This document shows, piece after piece, positions 22,784-34,544 of a DNA stretch of 64,000 bases; position 1 is the first letter of the stretch, and every line of letters starts with the position of its first letter. The stretch spans positions 294,359 to 358,358 of the forward strand of contig CANTFL010001463.1 in NCBI GenBank assembly GCA_947650285.1, written 5' to 3'. A program made the translations under genes and the position numbers. The notes beneath the pieces were generated by a model. The model ran no database searches. It saw nothing but the letters and a program-made list of their open reading frames with translations, and was not told the origin of the DNA. Source of the stretch: Hyaloperonospora brassicae. Taxonomy: Eukaryota > Oomycota > Peronosporomycetes > Peronosporales > Peronosporaceae.

Positions 22784-23971
22784 TCAGCCGATCTCGAAGA
22801 AATCCGATTCCCTTAGCTCATATAACACAGCGGCGTACACTGCAAAATCCTCAATGAAACGGCGGTAATAATTTAGGCTCCCGAGGAAAGATTGCATAGC
22901 TCGCAGCGTGCTAGGAAATGGGATGTTGACCAGCGTTTTTAAGTTCTTGGGCTGAACCTCCAGACCATCCATCGACACTCGATGTCCCAAATATTCGCCC
23001 TTACGGCACCCCAAAAAACTCTTCGTGAGACTGATAGATAGGTTCCACTTATCACATGCTTCTAGCAGTCGTTCCACTTTTGCGTTCAAAGATTCCCATG
23101 ACGTGGCTGGTATGAAAATATCGTCAATATAAGATCGGCGTCCCAGTATAGAAGGCCGCCGATCTGTCTCAGGTTCTCCATCTTTGAACACGTCGATCGG
23201 GCCATCTGAAGCTGATCTCTGGCCGATCTTGAGATATCCATTCAGCGCATTGTCAACTAGACGTTGGTAAATATGAGGTGCGTTCTTAAGTCCAAAGTGC
23301 ATTCGGAGCCACTCGAGAAGACCAAACGGCGTGACAAACGCTGAGATCAGTTTAGCTCGTTCAGTCATCTCAACGATCCAGAATCCACTGGTCATGTCTA
23401 GCAAACAGTACTATAGGGATATATCCAAGTCCATCAGCAGATTGCTAATCAACGGCGTGGGGTTAACCATCAAGCGTGTCAGCTGATTCACTCTTCGATA
23501 ATCAATACAGAGACGAATATCCACTCCATTATTTTTGATGATCATCACTATCGGAGACGTCCAAGGCGACGTGGATGGCCGAACGATCTTGGCCTCTAAT
23601 AGCCCCTTGATGAGATCCTGCAACTTCTCCCAATATTTTGGCGCGACCGGACGTACTCTTTGCGATATCGGTGCTGTCCCACCGACATCAATATCACAGA
23701 TCGCGCCTCGTGCTGCCGGTGGTAGAGCATTACCTTTACCCACGAGGAGGTGACGGCTCTTCCATATCAGCGATCTGAGCCGCTGTTGATCGGTGGTGAG
23801 CGGCTCATTGGGATCGCCGATCTGAATGTCATCAATCGTAATTTCTTTCGTAGTCGCCGACATCTCTAGTAGCACTGCCATGTGCTGCTCGATATCTTCA
23901 GCAAACCAATCTCCGCTCTCGTGGTAGTAAACTGGAACTTCCGCGATCTCAACATCTTTAGTCTTTGGCAA
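22784..23971 (-). pseudogene. N reverse transcriptase
   Basis: Two frames, 23,971-23,411 and 23,404-22,784, are separated by a stop. The first holds RPVAPKYWEKLQDLIKGLLE, STSPWTSPIVMIIKNNG and IRLCIDYRRVNQLT. The second holds MLDMTSGFWIVEM, VTPFGLLEWLRMHFGLKNAP, the catalytic RSYIDDIFIPA, and the thumb region with LGSLNYYRRFIEDFA. These are the ordered RT motifs of Ty3/gypsy. An insertion of about 30 residues (GYLKIGQRSASDGPIDVFKD) precedes YIDD and is typical of some oomycete gypsy lineages. Confidence 0.88.
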
Positions 23972-24013
23972 TGTCTCTTCTCCAGGCTCTTGATTCTTTC
24001 CCGGCAGGCTTAA

Positions 24014-24463
24014 TTACAACAGTTTGTCAGTCGGATCGGCATTCGATATATACTGTCTATCACGTGGCCATTCTTGATCGGTATCGCGATCCCTCTTCGT
24101 TGCATGTTGGATTTCGATCTCATGATCATTATCCCTTCGCGATAGCTCTGCTTCGTTGTGTGGAGTTAGTTTAGCTCCAATGCCCCTTCTTTCCCCCACA
24201 ACCGCGAAAACTGTCCTGTGCAGTTCCTCGTTTCCGGCCTGCCGCGTCACCGTAGAGACCGCTGGAGATACATCTTTTAGCGGATCAAATTGTCGTTTCA
24301 TGAAACGTTTAGGGGTGAACTTTTCAGGGCGATCTACCAATGGTCCGATCTGCTCTTCTGGAAGCGCCTTCACACTATCTGTCGCAGCTTCGTACGCTAG
24401 AGTTTGCCACTCCTTGTACTTCCCCGATCCGACCGTCACAAAACCTTGAGTTCGTGGTACCAT
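24014..24463 (-). pseudogene. N pol linker between protease and reverse transcriptase
   Basis: This open minus-strand frame of 149 codons lies between the protease and RT blocks. It contains charged, mostly disordered sequence (RFMKRQFDPLKDVSPAVSTV). No domain was recognised. It ends in a stop just before the RT frame. Confidence 0.45.
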
Positions 24464-24580
24464 ATCGCCTTCCGTTCACAAGCCTAATATAGTGTGGGTG
24501 GGCAGTATGATCTCACGGTCGCCAATGTTGGTCATCTGCAGGTACTTCGTCTTACCCAACCCCGAGATATCCGTGGGGAT

Positions 24581-25246
24581 TCAGTCTGGTCCTCTAGTGA
24601 CCCACAACTTCATCTTAGCCCCACCGATCCCGATCTTCACTTCTCTTGACTCTCCGACCGGGATCACTACGTGTTGGTCCTTCGCCGTTACGTGATGTAT
24701 TTTCGATCCGTACTCGGGGCGACGTCCTGCGAGATGAATACGGATTTCTTCTGGTAGACATAGCGCGCCATCAGCTTGATCGAGCCGCACTCTGGCAGGC
24801 ACCATAAAGTCCATTCCCAGAATCGCTTCTTGTCCTGCTAAATCGCCTACCCACACATTGAAGTAATATACCAGCTATCCCGCTAAGTTGACGTTGATCT
24901 TGGTACGTCCCATCGTCATATACGGAGTTTCTCCGATCCCGATACATTCGTATCGTTGACTTTCGTCAATGTGACAACCGACCTTACGAGCAAAGGTGGT
25001 GTCAATAATCGACACTTCAGCACCGGAATCAATAAAAAGAGTCGCTTTCACGTTGTTGATCTTGCCATCAGCTTTCGCCTGTTTGAACCACTTCCCGGGA
25101 GAACAATGTTTTCCATATCCGCGAGATTCCCCATAAGCGAGCTCAATTTTCATAGTTGGTTCGGATCTCGAGTACTCGTCGATCCTCTTCAGACTGGAGA
25201 TGGAAGAGACACGTTTTGACTTCGAACGAGATATATTTGTTTCCAT
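24581..25246 (-). pseudogene. N aspartic protease
   Basis: The retropepsin-like active site ATLFIDSGAEVSIIDTTFAR lies at about 25,045-24,985, followed after a stop (about 24,875) by AGQEAILGMDFMVPARVRLD. The DSG triad and the ILGMDF strand are the two hallmarks of retroviral-type aspartic proteases that cleave the Gag-Pol polyprotein. Confidence 0.8.
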
Positions 25247-25379
25247 ATCTGCATTCTGCTTACTCTCGCGATCTGTCTTCTTTTTTTCACGTATGCAATA
25301 ATTCAGAGCCCAGAACGCTCGGCTCGTACCAGATTCAAACCTGGCGAGCGTCCTAGTTAAGCATCGTCTCGGCCGTCTC

Positions 25380-27842
25380 TGGCAGCATCCCTGTATGCTT
25401 GTTCGGGACGTACCACTGTCGGATCATGCTGTAAAACTCCTCCATGGGACACTTCCCCGGGTCATGCACCTCACCGCAGGCACGACACACGAATAAACAA
25501 TTGTGGGAGGGGTGTCCTTTAGGCCCAAGTTTCTGGCAAGTGAGCCGCTTTCAACAACCGAGATCTCCATGCTTGGTCGATCCGCAATGGGTACACGGCT
25601 TTGATGGCATACTTCAATCTTGGTAGTACCGACGAGTATTCGGATCGACCGATCTCATATTCGCTAAAGCGTCGCGAGATGGTGTACGCCGATCCGTAGT
25701 AGCAGCCATATGGATCGATCTCAATCGATCTTCAGAATCCGATCCGTTGGTGTCCGATCCTGACTCACTGCTGATACCACTCGGTACGGACCATCCTCAC
25801 CGCACGTGCAGGCTTAGAAAACGTTGGACCAGGCGTCTCTTCTGTCTGAACTTGGACGATCCCATCATCACTTTCCCTTGACGCGATATCCCCTGCTGTT
25901 ATCCATGCAATGTCTCCTGCATGGCATCCGCATTTACTACATTCAGCAGTAGCAGCTGGTCGGAGAGATCGAGATCGTGCAAGGTATCAATGAAATGGTT
26001 GACATGTTCCTTGCGTGCATCTGGCGCTCCATCCTTCACCGGTACCTTCGCCATCATTCCCATCACGTTAAGCCAATGCAAGTATTGCCGAGGTTTTTTA
26101 ATCTGACCGCTTCTTCGCGTGGTAATATTGCCGGCTCGCTGACATCCCGTGTCCCGCATATTCTAAGAAGGAAGCTGTTCATCAATTCTTTCCAATTGGA
26201 TTTCGTCGATCTGCGCAGCTGTCGGTACCAGTAGCGGGCTGGGTCTACCAGGAGATCGCCGAAAACCAGACATCTCTCTTCGTTCGATGCTTGGTCCCGG
26301 AGGAACGCTGATTTAACTTTGCCGATCCAGGTCTGTGCTTTGTCTACTTCTCGATCCGTTCCCGAGAACTCTTTCGGCTCGAAGATTGCTGAGGTTCTGA
26401 TCCTTTGAATGACGGAGTTGGTCCCGTTAGTCATACCGGTCGCGGCAACTTGAGGTCGCCTTGGTTCGGCCATCCACAGATCGTCCGGATCATATTCTGC
26501 CCCCTGCTGGATCTGATCGTAAGTGTTGGACTCCACCAATTCCATATCCACATCCGGCTTGTCATAGATCTCTTGCGAGGGTTGGATAAAAGTACGGCGA
26601 TCTCGTTCACGGCTCGGCTGTCGGTTCCTTCGTTGGGCTGATCGTTGTTCTGCTTTGTGTATCTTCATCGCCATATTAAATAATCGACTTAGCTCATACT
26701 CTTCCTGGTCTCTCAACCTCATAGGTGCACCGGTCGGCCGTGGTTGTACGTCGATCTTGGTTTTCTCCTTCAAGGCTTCGATCTTGGCCTTGCCGATCCA
26801 ATCCTGTAGGAACGATCCTCCTGGCGGTCCTAGAGACATCCGGCGAATGCTGATGGATTCGTCTGACTCGATATCAGAGTCATCTGAGGCATAGTGGGGA
26901 GATCCTGTGAGGTGCTCCCAGAGTAAGTCCGAGTGTATAGCGACCTTGTCTATAGGCTTAGTGGCTTCGCCCACCATAAGTGTCATGATCCCCACGAACT
27001 AGCTCCTTGCGTCCTTTAACTGTTCCAAGCTGCAACTCAGCAGTTCATCTCCATCAAAAGCATTTGCGCAAAAAACCATGTCGCCTAACATCCGCAAAAT
27101 CAAGTTAATCGCGTCGAGTTTGTTGGTCTCTGGAGGTGGGACCAATATCGGCTTATCCAAAGGGCCGATCAACTTGGGCCGCAATATCTTGAGCACCGGG
27201 TCCGTCTTGAGCATTGTCTTCAAATGGATATATTAGCGCTGCCATTTCGCATGCTCTCACGACTTACCTGTCGTTTCATTCTCCATGGACGCGATCTTCA
27301 TTTGATCATATTCGTTCTTTTGCATCACGATTTCGTCCTGTTCTTGGTCGTATTCCTCTTTAACTGCGATCTTCGATTGCACAGTTTGGTTGATCTGGCG
27401 ATCTTTGCCTTCAGATCCCACCGATCTCATCGTGGATCGTTTTGGTGTGGTCGATCTCATGATCGAATTCCTCGGCTTGAGAACGGGCGATCTATCGACG
27501 AGGAGATAGGGTTTGGCTTTCGCCAGTTTGGACTTCATCATTGGATTTTCATCAAGCAGATCGCTCTTTGCAGATCGATCTGCGGTGGCCCCCCGAAAGG
27601 ACCCAAAAAGGGAATTGAGGTTTATCTTCCAGATCGATCTCTTGATCTTCACCTTTCATTTTGATTCCATCAGAGCTCCTCCTAAAACTCTGATATTCTG
27701 AGGATCTTGTGCTTCTGCGTGTCTGCGTCGATCCCTTTGTTGCTGACAATTTAATCCCATGTTCTTGCTTGATCTTGACATCTTCGCCAGTGGGCTCACG
27801 GTGAAATCCAGAGGCCTCAGAAGATCCGGCCACGCGCACCAT
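25380..27842 (-). pseudogene. gag: N gag region with Cys-rich nucleocapsid
   Basis: The first ATG on the minus strand lies at 27,842, at the primer-binding site, followed by broken charged frames (27,842-27,552; 27,652-27,257; 27,223-26,999). The main piece, 26,995-26,063 (310 codons), contains the gag capsid block FEPKEFSGTDREVDKAQTWI ... WKELMNSFLLRICG. A frameshift leads into 26,159-25,899. The nucleocapsid lies at about 25,600-25,440, with CTHCGSTKHGDLGC and CLFVCRACGEVHDPGKC, a multi-knuckle Cys/His cluster for RNA binding. At least four frame breaks are present. Confidence 0.75.
27822..27842 (-). other. N primer-binding site
   Basis: On the minus strand, one base (A) after the LTR end CCACA comes TGGTGCGCGTGGCCGGATC. 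It starts with TGG and could pair with a tRNA 3' end finishing GCGCACCA. The tRNA was not identified. Confidence 0.6.
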
Positions 27843-29724
27843 TGTGGCGAAGTCGATCTCACAAAATCGCTTGTGTGAGTGTCTATCTTCCTCTTGACCA
27901 GACTTGCCGACTCACGGAGGGGGTACTCCGATCCGTGCCTTGTTGTATAATCTTGTGCTCACCTTGTGTACCCGTCGGTTGGGCTGGCTTGAGCTCTTCG
28001 TAACGGCCTTGAGAAATGTCGATCTCGCTGAGAGGTTGGGTTGAGAGTTCGCTTCCGGCGTGGGAATCTTCACACCACGAACGGGGTTCTACGATCTTGA
28101 CCTTGAGGCGCTTCGATCTATATCTGGAAGCGTCGCGATCTCGATCTTGAATCACACCGATCTCGATTAGTCTTCGGGGTCGGGGTCTTCGCTGTGCGAA
28201 AATCTTCACTCAGCAAATAGAAGTCCTGCGTCGATCTTGCCTCGGGATCGGTCCGATATTGCCTTGGGATCGGTCCGATCTGGTCTTGGGACCGGCCGAT
28301 CTTGCTGGAAGTGCGCAATTTGGGCAGATCGGTGTCTTGTTTCGCCAAAATGAAACGTGCCGATCTGTCCGGTAGATAGTCTCGGTCTTGCTAGGTCTTG
28401 TCTTGAACTACTTGTCCAGATCTTCTGACCAATTGATCCGCCTTGCGATCTTTTAACCAAAATCCTTTTCCTTTGTTGTTGCTTGCTGCTACCCTAGCAG
28501 TTGAGTTGAGTGTGAGTACTTGATCGATCCGGGCCAGATATCCCGAGATCGCTCTTCTCGATCTTGGCCAACAATCTAAGATCGGTCTTCTATCCCTATA
28601 ACACGCGTGCCTTGACCCGCCGGGGAAGCCAAATCAATCTTGCCTGGAGAAGAGGGGAGGAGAACGTGCGTCGTTAGTAGAAGAAGTAGAGGAAAAGTCT
28701 GTTTATTAACCAACCAAATTAATATCCAACGTATCTCTAAGCCTATTCCAAACTATAGGTCACTCTCCAAGTCGATATCACCTTTAATCTTGACCGCCCC
28801 CTTGGACACGTGTCGAAATTTCGTGACTTGTACTCCAAAGATAGCGCCAATACTCCCAATATCGTACCTAGACACCAAAAGGGACCAAATTCCAAATACG
28901 GTACCGAATACCCAATTTTGGTACCGAAAAGTCCAAAATAGTATCCAAATGCCGAATGTGTCTAAATCCATTTTACGACGTCAGTTCAACCGGCTTCCAC
29001 TGGCTCTTTCGATCTGAACTTTTGGGACATCACTCATGGACCTTCATCAAGCATGTTTATGACGATTCAACAACTCTATGACCGATATATCCACAGTCAG
29101 CTGGGAACATGACCGATCTGATGTCCAATTTGAGTTTGTTGAGGACCGACACAGCACAATCCGGCCATATATGTTCTTCCGTCCATTGAGCGTACTTTGA
29201 TACCATCCTCACGGGTTTGTCTGCTCAATGGGACCATCCGCAGTTCTTACAACGGTCCCAAGTGCTCCCACAAACATCTACACTTCCAGATCGGGCAATA
29301 ATTAACCTAAATCAGTACTCCCTTCGGGAGACCGGTGAAGAGTGTCACCGATCTGATGGATTTCGGCACCTTTGTCACAGAGTCATCTCACATCGCCTGG
29401 TCCCCGATGCACCTTTCCCAGAATATTTCTTCTTCAGATCAGTTGTTTGATGCAATCCAGTCCCTTGTCTCAGATCGCACCGTTGAAATCATTCCTTGTC
29501 CCAGATTGTAGCGTGGAAATCATCCCTTTCCGCGCACGGTCTCAGATAGTTCCATACCCATCAATCTGACAACAGTTGGATCAGATCATCTTTCTCCGTT
29601 GGGATCGCCTCCCATCTCTTATTAGATCGCTAGATCCCATGGTCTCATTTTCCACCAGTAAGTGACACCTTAACTGAGTGGTCACCGATCCACGCCCCAT
29701 CGTTTGATTAGTGACTTTACCACA
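27843..29724 (-). repeat. N 5' LTR
   Basis: 1,882 bp, near-identical to 14,949-16,834. In plus-strand view it starts TGTGGCGAAG and ends CTTTACCACA. Its last 326 bp (29,399-29,724) also occur as an inverted copy at 30,011-30,341. Confidence 0.9.
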
Positions 29725-30010
29725 GACTCCCAACACTCTGCCGGGACCGGCAGAGGCTGAAGTGGCACACGGGATTATGGGCTAGGCTTCACCCGATGAC
29801 AGACTTTGCAAGAACGAATGTTCTTGCGTGCAAACTGATATGGCGGGGCCAGTATAAATTACAACTCACAGTAATGTAAGTCTTTTTCTACCACGATAAC
29901 CGCCTGAATGCGCATCGTGACATTTAAAACATGATAATAAAACGAAAATCATCATGATTGGTAACGACGACACGATGTGTATCGTAGGCAACTGCTGTGT
30001 AGTACATCAG
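29725..30010 (-). pseudogene. O-family integrase fragment between inverted N LTR ends
   Basis: Read on the minus strand, these 286 bases continue the O pol sequence past the RNase H linker into the integrase zinc-binding module. They include a stretch homologous to VVVSDHDYTRL, then GREKTYITVS-like sequence, LYWPRHI and SRQSVG. The same region occurs in plus orientation at 30,344-30,520, so it is a distinct O copy. It is bounded on both sides by the outer end of an N LTR. Confidence 0.75.
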
Positions 30011-30341
30011 TGTGGTAAAGTCACAAAAGAAATGATGGGACTTGGATCGGTGACACCCAGTTAAGGTGTCACTTACTGGTGGAAAATGAGACCATGGGAT
30101 CTGGCGATCTAATAAGAGATGGGAGGCGATCCCAACGGAGAAAGATGATCTGATCCAACTGTTGTCAGATTGATGGGTATGGAACTATCTGAGACCGTGC
30201 GCGGAAAGGGATGATTTCCACGCTACAATCTGGGACGAGGAATGATTTCAACGGTGCAATCTAAGACAAGGGACTGGATTGCATCAAACAACCGATCTGA
30301 AGCAGAAATATTCTGGGAAAGGTGCATCGGGGACCAGGGAG
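30011..30341 (+). repeat. Truncated N LTR in inverted orientation
   Basis: Starts TGTGGTAAAGTCAC and is the reverse complement of 29,399-29,724, with few differences. It breaks off at about 30,341 within GGGACCAGG, where O integrase sequence resumes. With 29,399-29,724 it forms a 0.33-kb inverted repeat around a 286-bp spacer. Confidence 0.85.
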
Positions 30342-32838
30342 GCGGGCATCGTGGTAGGGAAAAGACCTGCCTTACGGTAAGTCGTAACTTTTACTGGCCC
30401 CGCCATATCATTTCGTACGCAAGTACATTCGGTTTTGCGAAGTCTGTCAACGGGTGTCGCCTATCCCTTCATCCTGTGCACCGCTACAACCTCTACCGGT
30501 CCCAGCAGAGTGTTGGCAGTCCGTTTCCATGGACTTTGACTATGGGTTCCTCGAAGACTCTCACAAAAATAATGGTATTTTTGTGTTTGTGGATAGTTTC
30601 ATCAAGATGGTGCATCTTGCTGCAGTCTCTGATTCGATCACTGCAACCGGCTGTGCGCGTGTCTTCATCGGCACAGTTTTTCGACTTCACAGATTACCCC
30701 GTAAACTCGTGTCCGACTGTGACCTCAGTTCACGGCGGAGTTTTGGCAATCCGTGTTCCGTTCACTCGGAACACGATTAGAGATGTCCACATCTGACCAT
30801 CCCGAAACAGATGGTATGACGGAAAATGCAAACCGTGTCCTTGAAGAAATCCTTCGAGTATACGTCCACTCCTTTTCAAGTTGAAGTGAGTTCCTGCCGA
30901 TGTTCGAATTTGCCATTAACAATTCCGTCCATGCGTCAACAACGCATACACCATTCTACGTGAATGGCTTACGCCACCCACGTTATACCGCCCCTATACA
31001 GATTGACTCTGGGTTAAGGGGGGAGGGACTCGCTCGAGCAAAAATCGTTTTGGCTCTTGCTCATCACGTAATATCGCACATGCCGATACGTTCGACGTCG
31101 ATTTCGATAATGTCGACATCGAAGAAGTTGATCTTAGCAGTAACGATGACGCTGATGCCACTTCAGACAATGATGACGATGCTGGGATATTCAGCAATGT
31201 CAACGATTAATCCAGCGAGGAAGTGGACAACCTCGCTGAAGAATAGAAGAATGCCTTGGTAGTGCTCACGAAGCGCACTGAAAGACAAAATAACTAGTCA
31301 GCAGAGAAGTTCCTGCTGGCTCGAGATGCGGTAGTTCGTTTCGTTCAGGACTCCATCGCAAATGCGGTGGACCTCCAGAAACAGAACGCAGACAAGAATG
31401 GAAGAGCAAATGTACTTTCATTTAAAGTTTACGACCTAGTACTACTGTATACGGTAAACTTACCTAAACATGTAGTCACTAATGCCGGCAGTAGTAAAAT
31501 ACTACCGAAAAACATTGGTCCCTTTCGTGTGTTGCACCGCAAGGGCAATGCATACACGTTTGAGTTGCCTCGCACGATGCGCACGCATCCTATGTTCCAT
31601 GTTGGTCGTCTCCGCCCGTACTATCAGTACGAGGCCTCTTGCGAGAAAGGAGACAGCCGGCACGCTCAAGAATCCCCAACAGATTCTTGTGATCACGGAC
31701 CAAACACTCAAGTTGGTCCTTCAGCGACGCGGTCTCGCGACGAGCCGCCTCTAGCTTGTCGCGCAAACGATACTCGCGTTCTCTCTCGAGTTAAAAGAAC
31801 GCGAACTCCGATCGGTCTTCCTCCCGATCGGTATGGATACGACGTACAGTCGCCAGTAAGTCGTACCGACGATCGTATTCGTGATCGACGTCCACCCTCA
31901 ACTCGGTCAGGTAACGACAATGGTTACCCAAAGTCTCCTGCAGGCCCGGCGGTTGAGCCGGACCTTGTCTTTCCACCTCCACCGGAACTACTGGTGGATT
32001 CTCACGATGGTCGACACTTTCACGTGGGGAGAATCTTGAGCCACCGCGTGAAGAATAGGGAGCGGATAAGTTACCTTGCCCGCTGGAGTGGGTATCCACC
32101 ATCGTATGACAGCTGGGAACCTCGATCCCAGCTAATGACTGACGTTGAAGGTCTCGTCTACCAGTATGACAAGACTCATCCGATAGGTCCGAGGGCCCAT
32201 CGGTGAACACGCGCTTTTGACGCTTGTAGACGTATTGCAAGTTTTCTATCGCGTCCCGCATCTCAGCCGATATGTGTGCCCTTCCCCAGGGCGAACTTAG
32301 GGAATACACGTCCCTATGTGCACGTTGCGAGTTGTCAACACAACTCGCACAAGAATCTCCCCAAGTGAGGCAAGGAATGTCTGCCTCACTCGACAAACGA
32401 TTGAGCCGGTACATTGCATCGGTTGGCGTTCGCTTTTCAAACTTGATGCGTACCTCTTCAAGTTTTTGAAGCCATCCTTCACGTCCAGAATTCTTGAGGT
32501 TTGGGACGAAAGCGTATCACGCCGCCAACAGCGAGGCCTTGTCACGATTTTGGTTGCCATTGTACCATCGATGCTTGAGTTAAGCATCGAGATAAAAGTC
32601 TCCTTCAGCGCGAAAGTTCTTCGCACTGGAACTCAAACCGTGAAGCTCACTTACATCGAATAAAGGTGTTCGATGGTGTTGACTTGTCTCGTGAGACAAC
32701 CTTTTGATGAGTTGTTCAGGCAAATGCCACGGCTTTAGCTCATCACGCTTCGAAGTGGTAACTTTGACGGTACCACGGTTACCAGTATGACGACGGCTCG
32801 CACCATCGTCAAATCGCTCGTGCTAAGGTGCACGAATT
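30342..32838 (+). pseudogene. int: O-family integrase, chromodomain and 3' region
   Basis: The zinc-binding module remnant (GGHRGREKTCLTVSRNFYWP) is followed by the catalytic core: SVSMDFDYGFLEDSHKNNG (first Asp), RLPRKLVSDCD (second Asp) and, after a frameshift near 30,725, HPETDGMTENANRVLEE (Glu, about 30,810). FEFAINNSVHASTTHTPFYV comes next. 31,367-32,206 is a 279-codon frame with FRVLHRKGNAYTFELP and a C-terminal chromodomain (HFHVGRILSHRVKNRERISY ... LARWSGYPPSYDSWEP), which would direct integration to marked chromatin. 32,207-32,838 is untranslated O-like sequence with several perfect hairpins. It runs into O2 at a junction near 32,838, and no 3' LTR follows. Confidence 0.85.
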
Positions 32839-33255
32839 ACATTCGAACATGATGCGTAAACGCGTATAATCATGATCGGAAACGACGACACGAGTTTTAT
32901 CGTCGACAACTGCTGTATAGTACAGCAGGCCATTGCGAGTCGTATTCCGATCCAACGAGAAACGGTATAGAGCCGGCAAATACGACAAGGATTTCCGGGA
33001 TGGGTTCGCAAGGTGACCCATCAAACGAAGGATAATTATATCTCCTTCAAATGCCTTCCGCACGTCATCGAGTAAAGGCGATGACGGCACACTGACTGAC
33101 AGTGCCGCAACAGTGGGGAAGGCCTCGCTGTTGGCGCGTGTTGTCGGCTCGAAATCGGGCCGACGTGATAGCGCATCAGCGACGACGTTAAGTCGTCCTG
33201 GTTTGTATTCCACGGAGAAGTTGTACTCCGCGAAGAAAGACATCAACCTCGCCAT
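32809..33255 (-). pseudogene. O2 RNase H end and pre-integrase linker
   Basis: Starts with ARLMSFFAEYNFSVEYKPGR, the RNase H C-terminus, then VVADALSRRPDFEP, the junction typical of gypsy pol. Then comes a 100-residue linker with LLYYTAVVDDKTRVVVSDHD, entering the integrase zinc-finger domain. Homology to the other O copies stops after MFEC, so the Cys/His cluster is incomplete. Confidence 0.75.
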
Positions 33256-33509
33256 TCTCTGCGAGAGGTGTGAGGCTGTTTACGGCCGTGCGTAGTGACG
33301 CATGGTCGGTATATACGATGAACGGTCTATATCCGAGGAGATAGACGCGGAACTTAGCCAGTGCGTACTTCATGGCAAGGAGTTTCTTGTCATGCACTGG
33401 GTAATTGCGTTCAGCTGGTTGCAGCTGACGCGATTGATATCAGACGACGCGCTCTACGCCGTCTATGCCATACTGTACCAATGCACAGCCGATAGAAAAA
33501 TTGCTGGCG

Positions 33510-34544
33510 TCATAGACCACATGAAAAGGTCTGTCCTGATCTGCAATCGCCAAGATGAGAGATGGCAGTAAGCCTTTCTTTATGCTTTGTAAAGGCACGC
33601 TGACACTCAGCGTTCCATGACCACTTCATATCTTTCTTGAGCAAACAAGAAAGATGAACAGTCATCTCGGCGTAATTGCGCGAGTACTTGTGTAAGTACG
33701 CCGCTAAGCCAAGGAACTTACGAAGTCCCTTGACATCGACTGACACTATCCAGTCGGTGATCGCTTTGGTCTTTTCGGCATCAGGGTGTAAGCCGTGTTT
33801 ACTCACGATGCACCCAAGAAGTGGTATTTCGCTTACCGCGAATATACACTTCTTGAGATTAGCATACAACTTATTCTTGCGCATAAGTTGAAGAACCTGA
33901 CGAACATGAGTTCTATGAACCTCAACGTCCGTATTTCCGTCCATAGCCCGACTATGGACGAACACATCGTCGAAGTAACTCGGTGCGAAGTCTCGCACCG
34001 GTCTCAACAGATTTGTAACACATCTGTTGAATGTTGCAGGGGCATTACTCAGCCCCTGTGGCATCAATAGCCACTCCCACAGCATCCCGCTGGGGGTGCT
34101 CACTGCTGTGTACGGTATGTCCCTTACACGCATGAGGATATGATAGAATCCGTCCTTTAGATTCATGGACAAAAAGATGGTGCTGTTCGACATATCATCT
34201 ATGATTACTTCCTTCCTCGGTATCGGCGTCTGAGACGGTACCGTTGCAGCATTTAATTTGTTGAATGCGTGCACTATCCGCCATCCTCCTGTGGTCTTTC
34301 GCACACAGAAGGTCGAAGAGATGCGAGGGGAACTTGATTCCCTCACATTGCCCGCTGCAAAGCGATCGGCAAAGAACTTGTCGATCGCTAGCACCTGTTC
34401 ACGAGGCAATGGCCACTGCTTCATGACACAGTACTTCGATCCCGGCTTGAGCTCGATCTCGTGTCGAGTGCCTTTATCTTTGGGCAACTTGCAAGGCACG
34501 GATTCAGGGAACACATCCTTGAATTCGATCAAATCCTTATACAA
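33510..34544 (-). CDS. O2 reverse transcriptase (intact frame)
   Basis: A 344-codon uninterrupted frame, better preserved than in O1. It has KYCVMKQWPLPREQVLAIDK, WRIVHAFNKLNAATVPSQTP, FLSMNLKDGFYHI, LLMPQGLSNAPATFNRCV, the catalytic SYFDDVFVHS, LLGCIVSKHGLHPDAEK and KFLGLAAYLHKYSRNYAE. A frameshift near 33,550 separates it from RNase H. It is part of a non-autonomous element, since the integrase is missing. Confidence 0.85.
   Translation of the reverse strand: MYKDLIEFKDVFPESVPCKLPKDKGTRHEIELKPGSKYCVMKQWPLPREQVLAIDKFFADRFAAGNVRESSSPRISSTFCVRKTTGGWRIVHAFNKLNAATVPSQTPIPRKEVIIDDMSNSTIFLSMNLKDGFYHILMRVRDIPYTAVSTPSGMLWEWLLMPQGLSNAPATFNRCVTNLLRPVRDFAPSYFDDVFVHSRAMDGNTDVEVHRTHVRQVLQLMRKNKLYANLKKCIFAVSEIPLLGCIVSKHGLHPDAEKTKAITDWIVSVDVKGLRKFLGLAAYLHKYSRNYAEMTVHLSCLLKKDMKWSWNAECQRAFTKHKERLTAISHLGDCRSGQTFSCGL

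Larger units (their letters stand above)
14949..29724 (-). mobile_element. N: 14.8-kb dual-RNase-H Ty3/gypsy element with antisense extra ORF
   Basis: Transcribed on the minus strand. Order: 5' LTR (29,724-27,843), primer-binding site, gag, protease, reverse transcriptase, gypsy RNase H, a second RNase H, integrase, degenerate chromodomain, about 3 kb with an oppositely oriented ORF, polypurine tract, 3' LTR (16,834-14,949). The two LTRs are nearly identical, with roughly two dozen differences by eye over 1.88 kb, many of them in the last 170 bp at the 16.7-kb end. Insertion is therefore fairly recent. Frames are nevertheless broken by stops and frameshifts. The flanking 5-mers (GCTAT left, GACTC right) do not match. 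The whole element is conspicuously rich in GATC. Dual-RNase-H gypsy elements have been reported in oomycetes and plants. Confidence 0.9.

Noticed and set aside
31791..32414. 207-codon minus-strand frame
   Set aside because: Antisense to the chromodomain-encoding integrase C-terminus. It is kept open by its composition.
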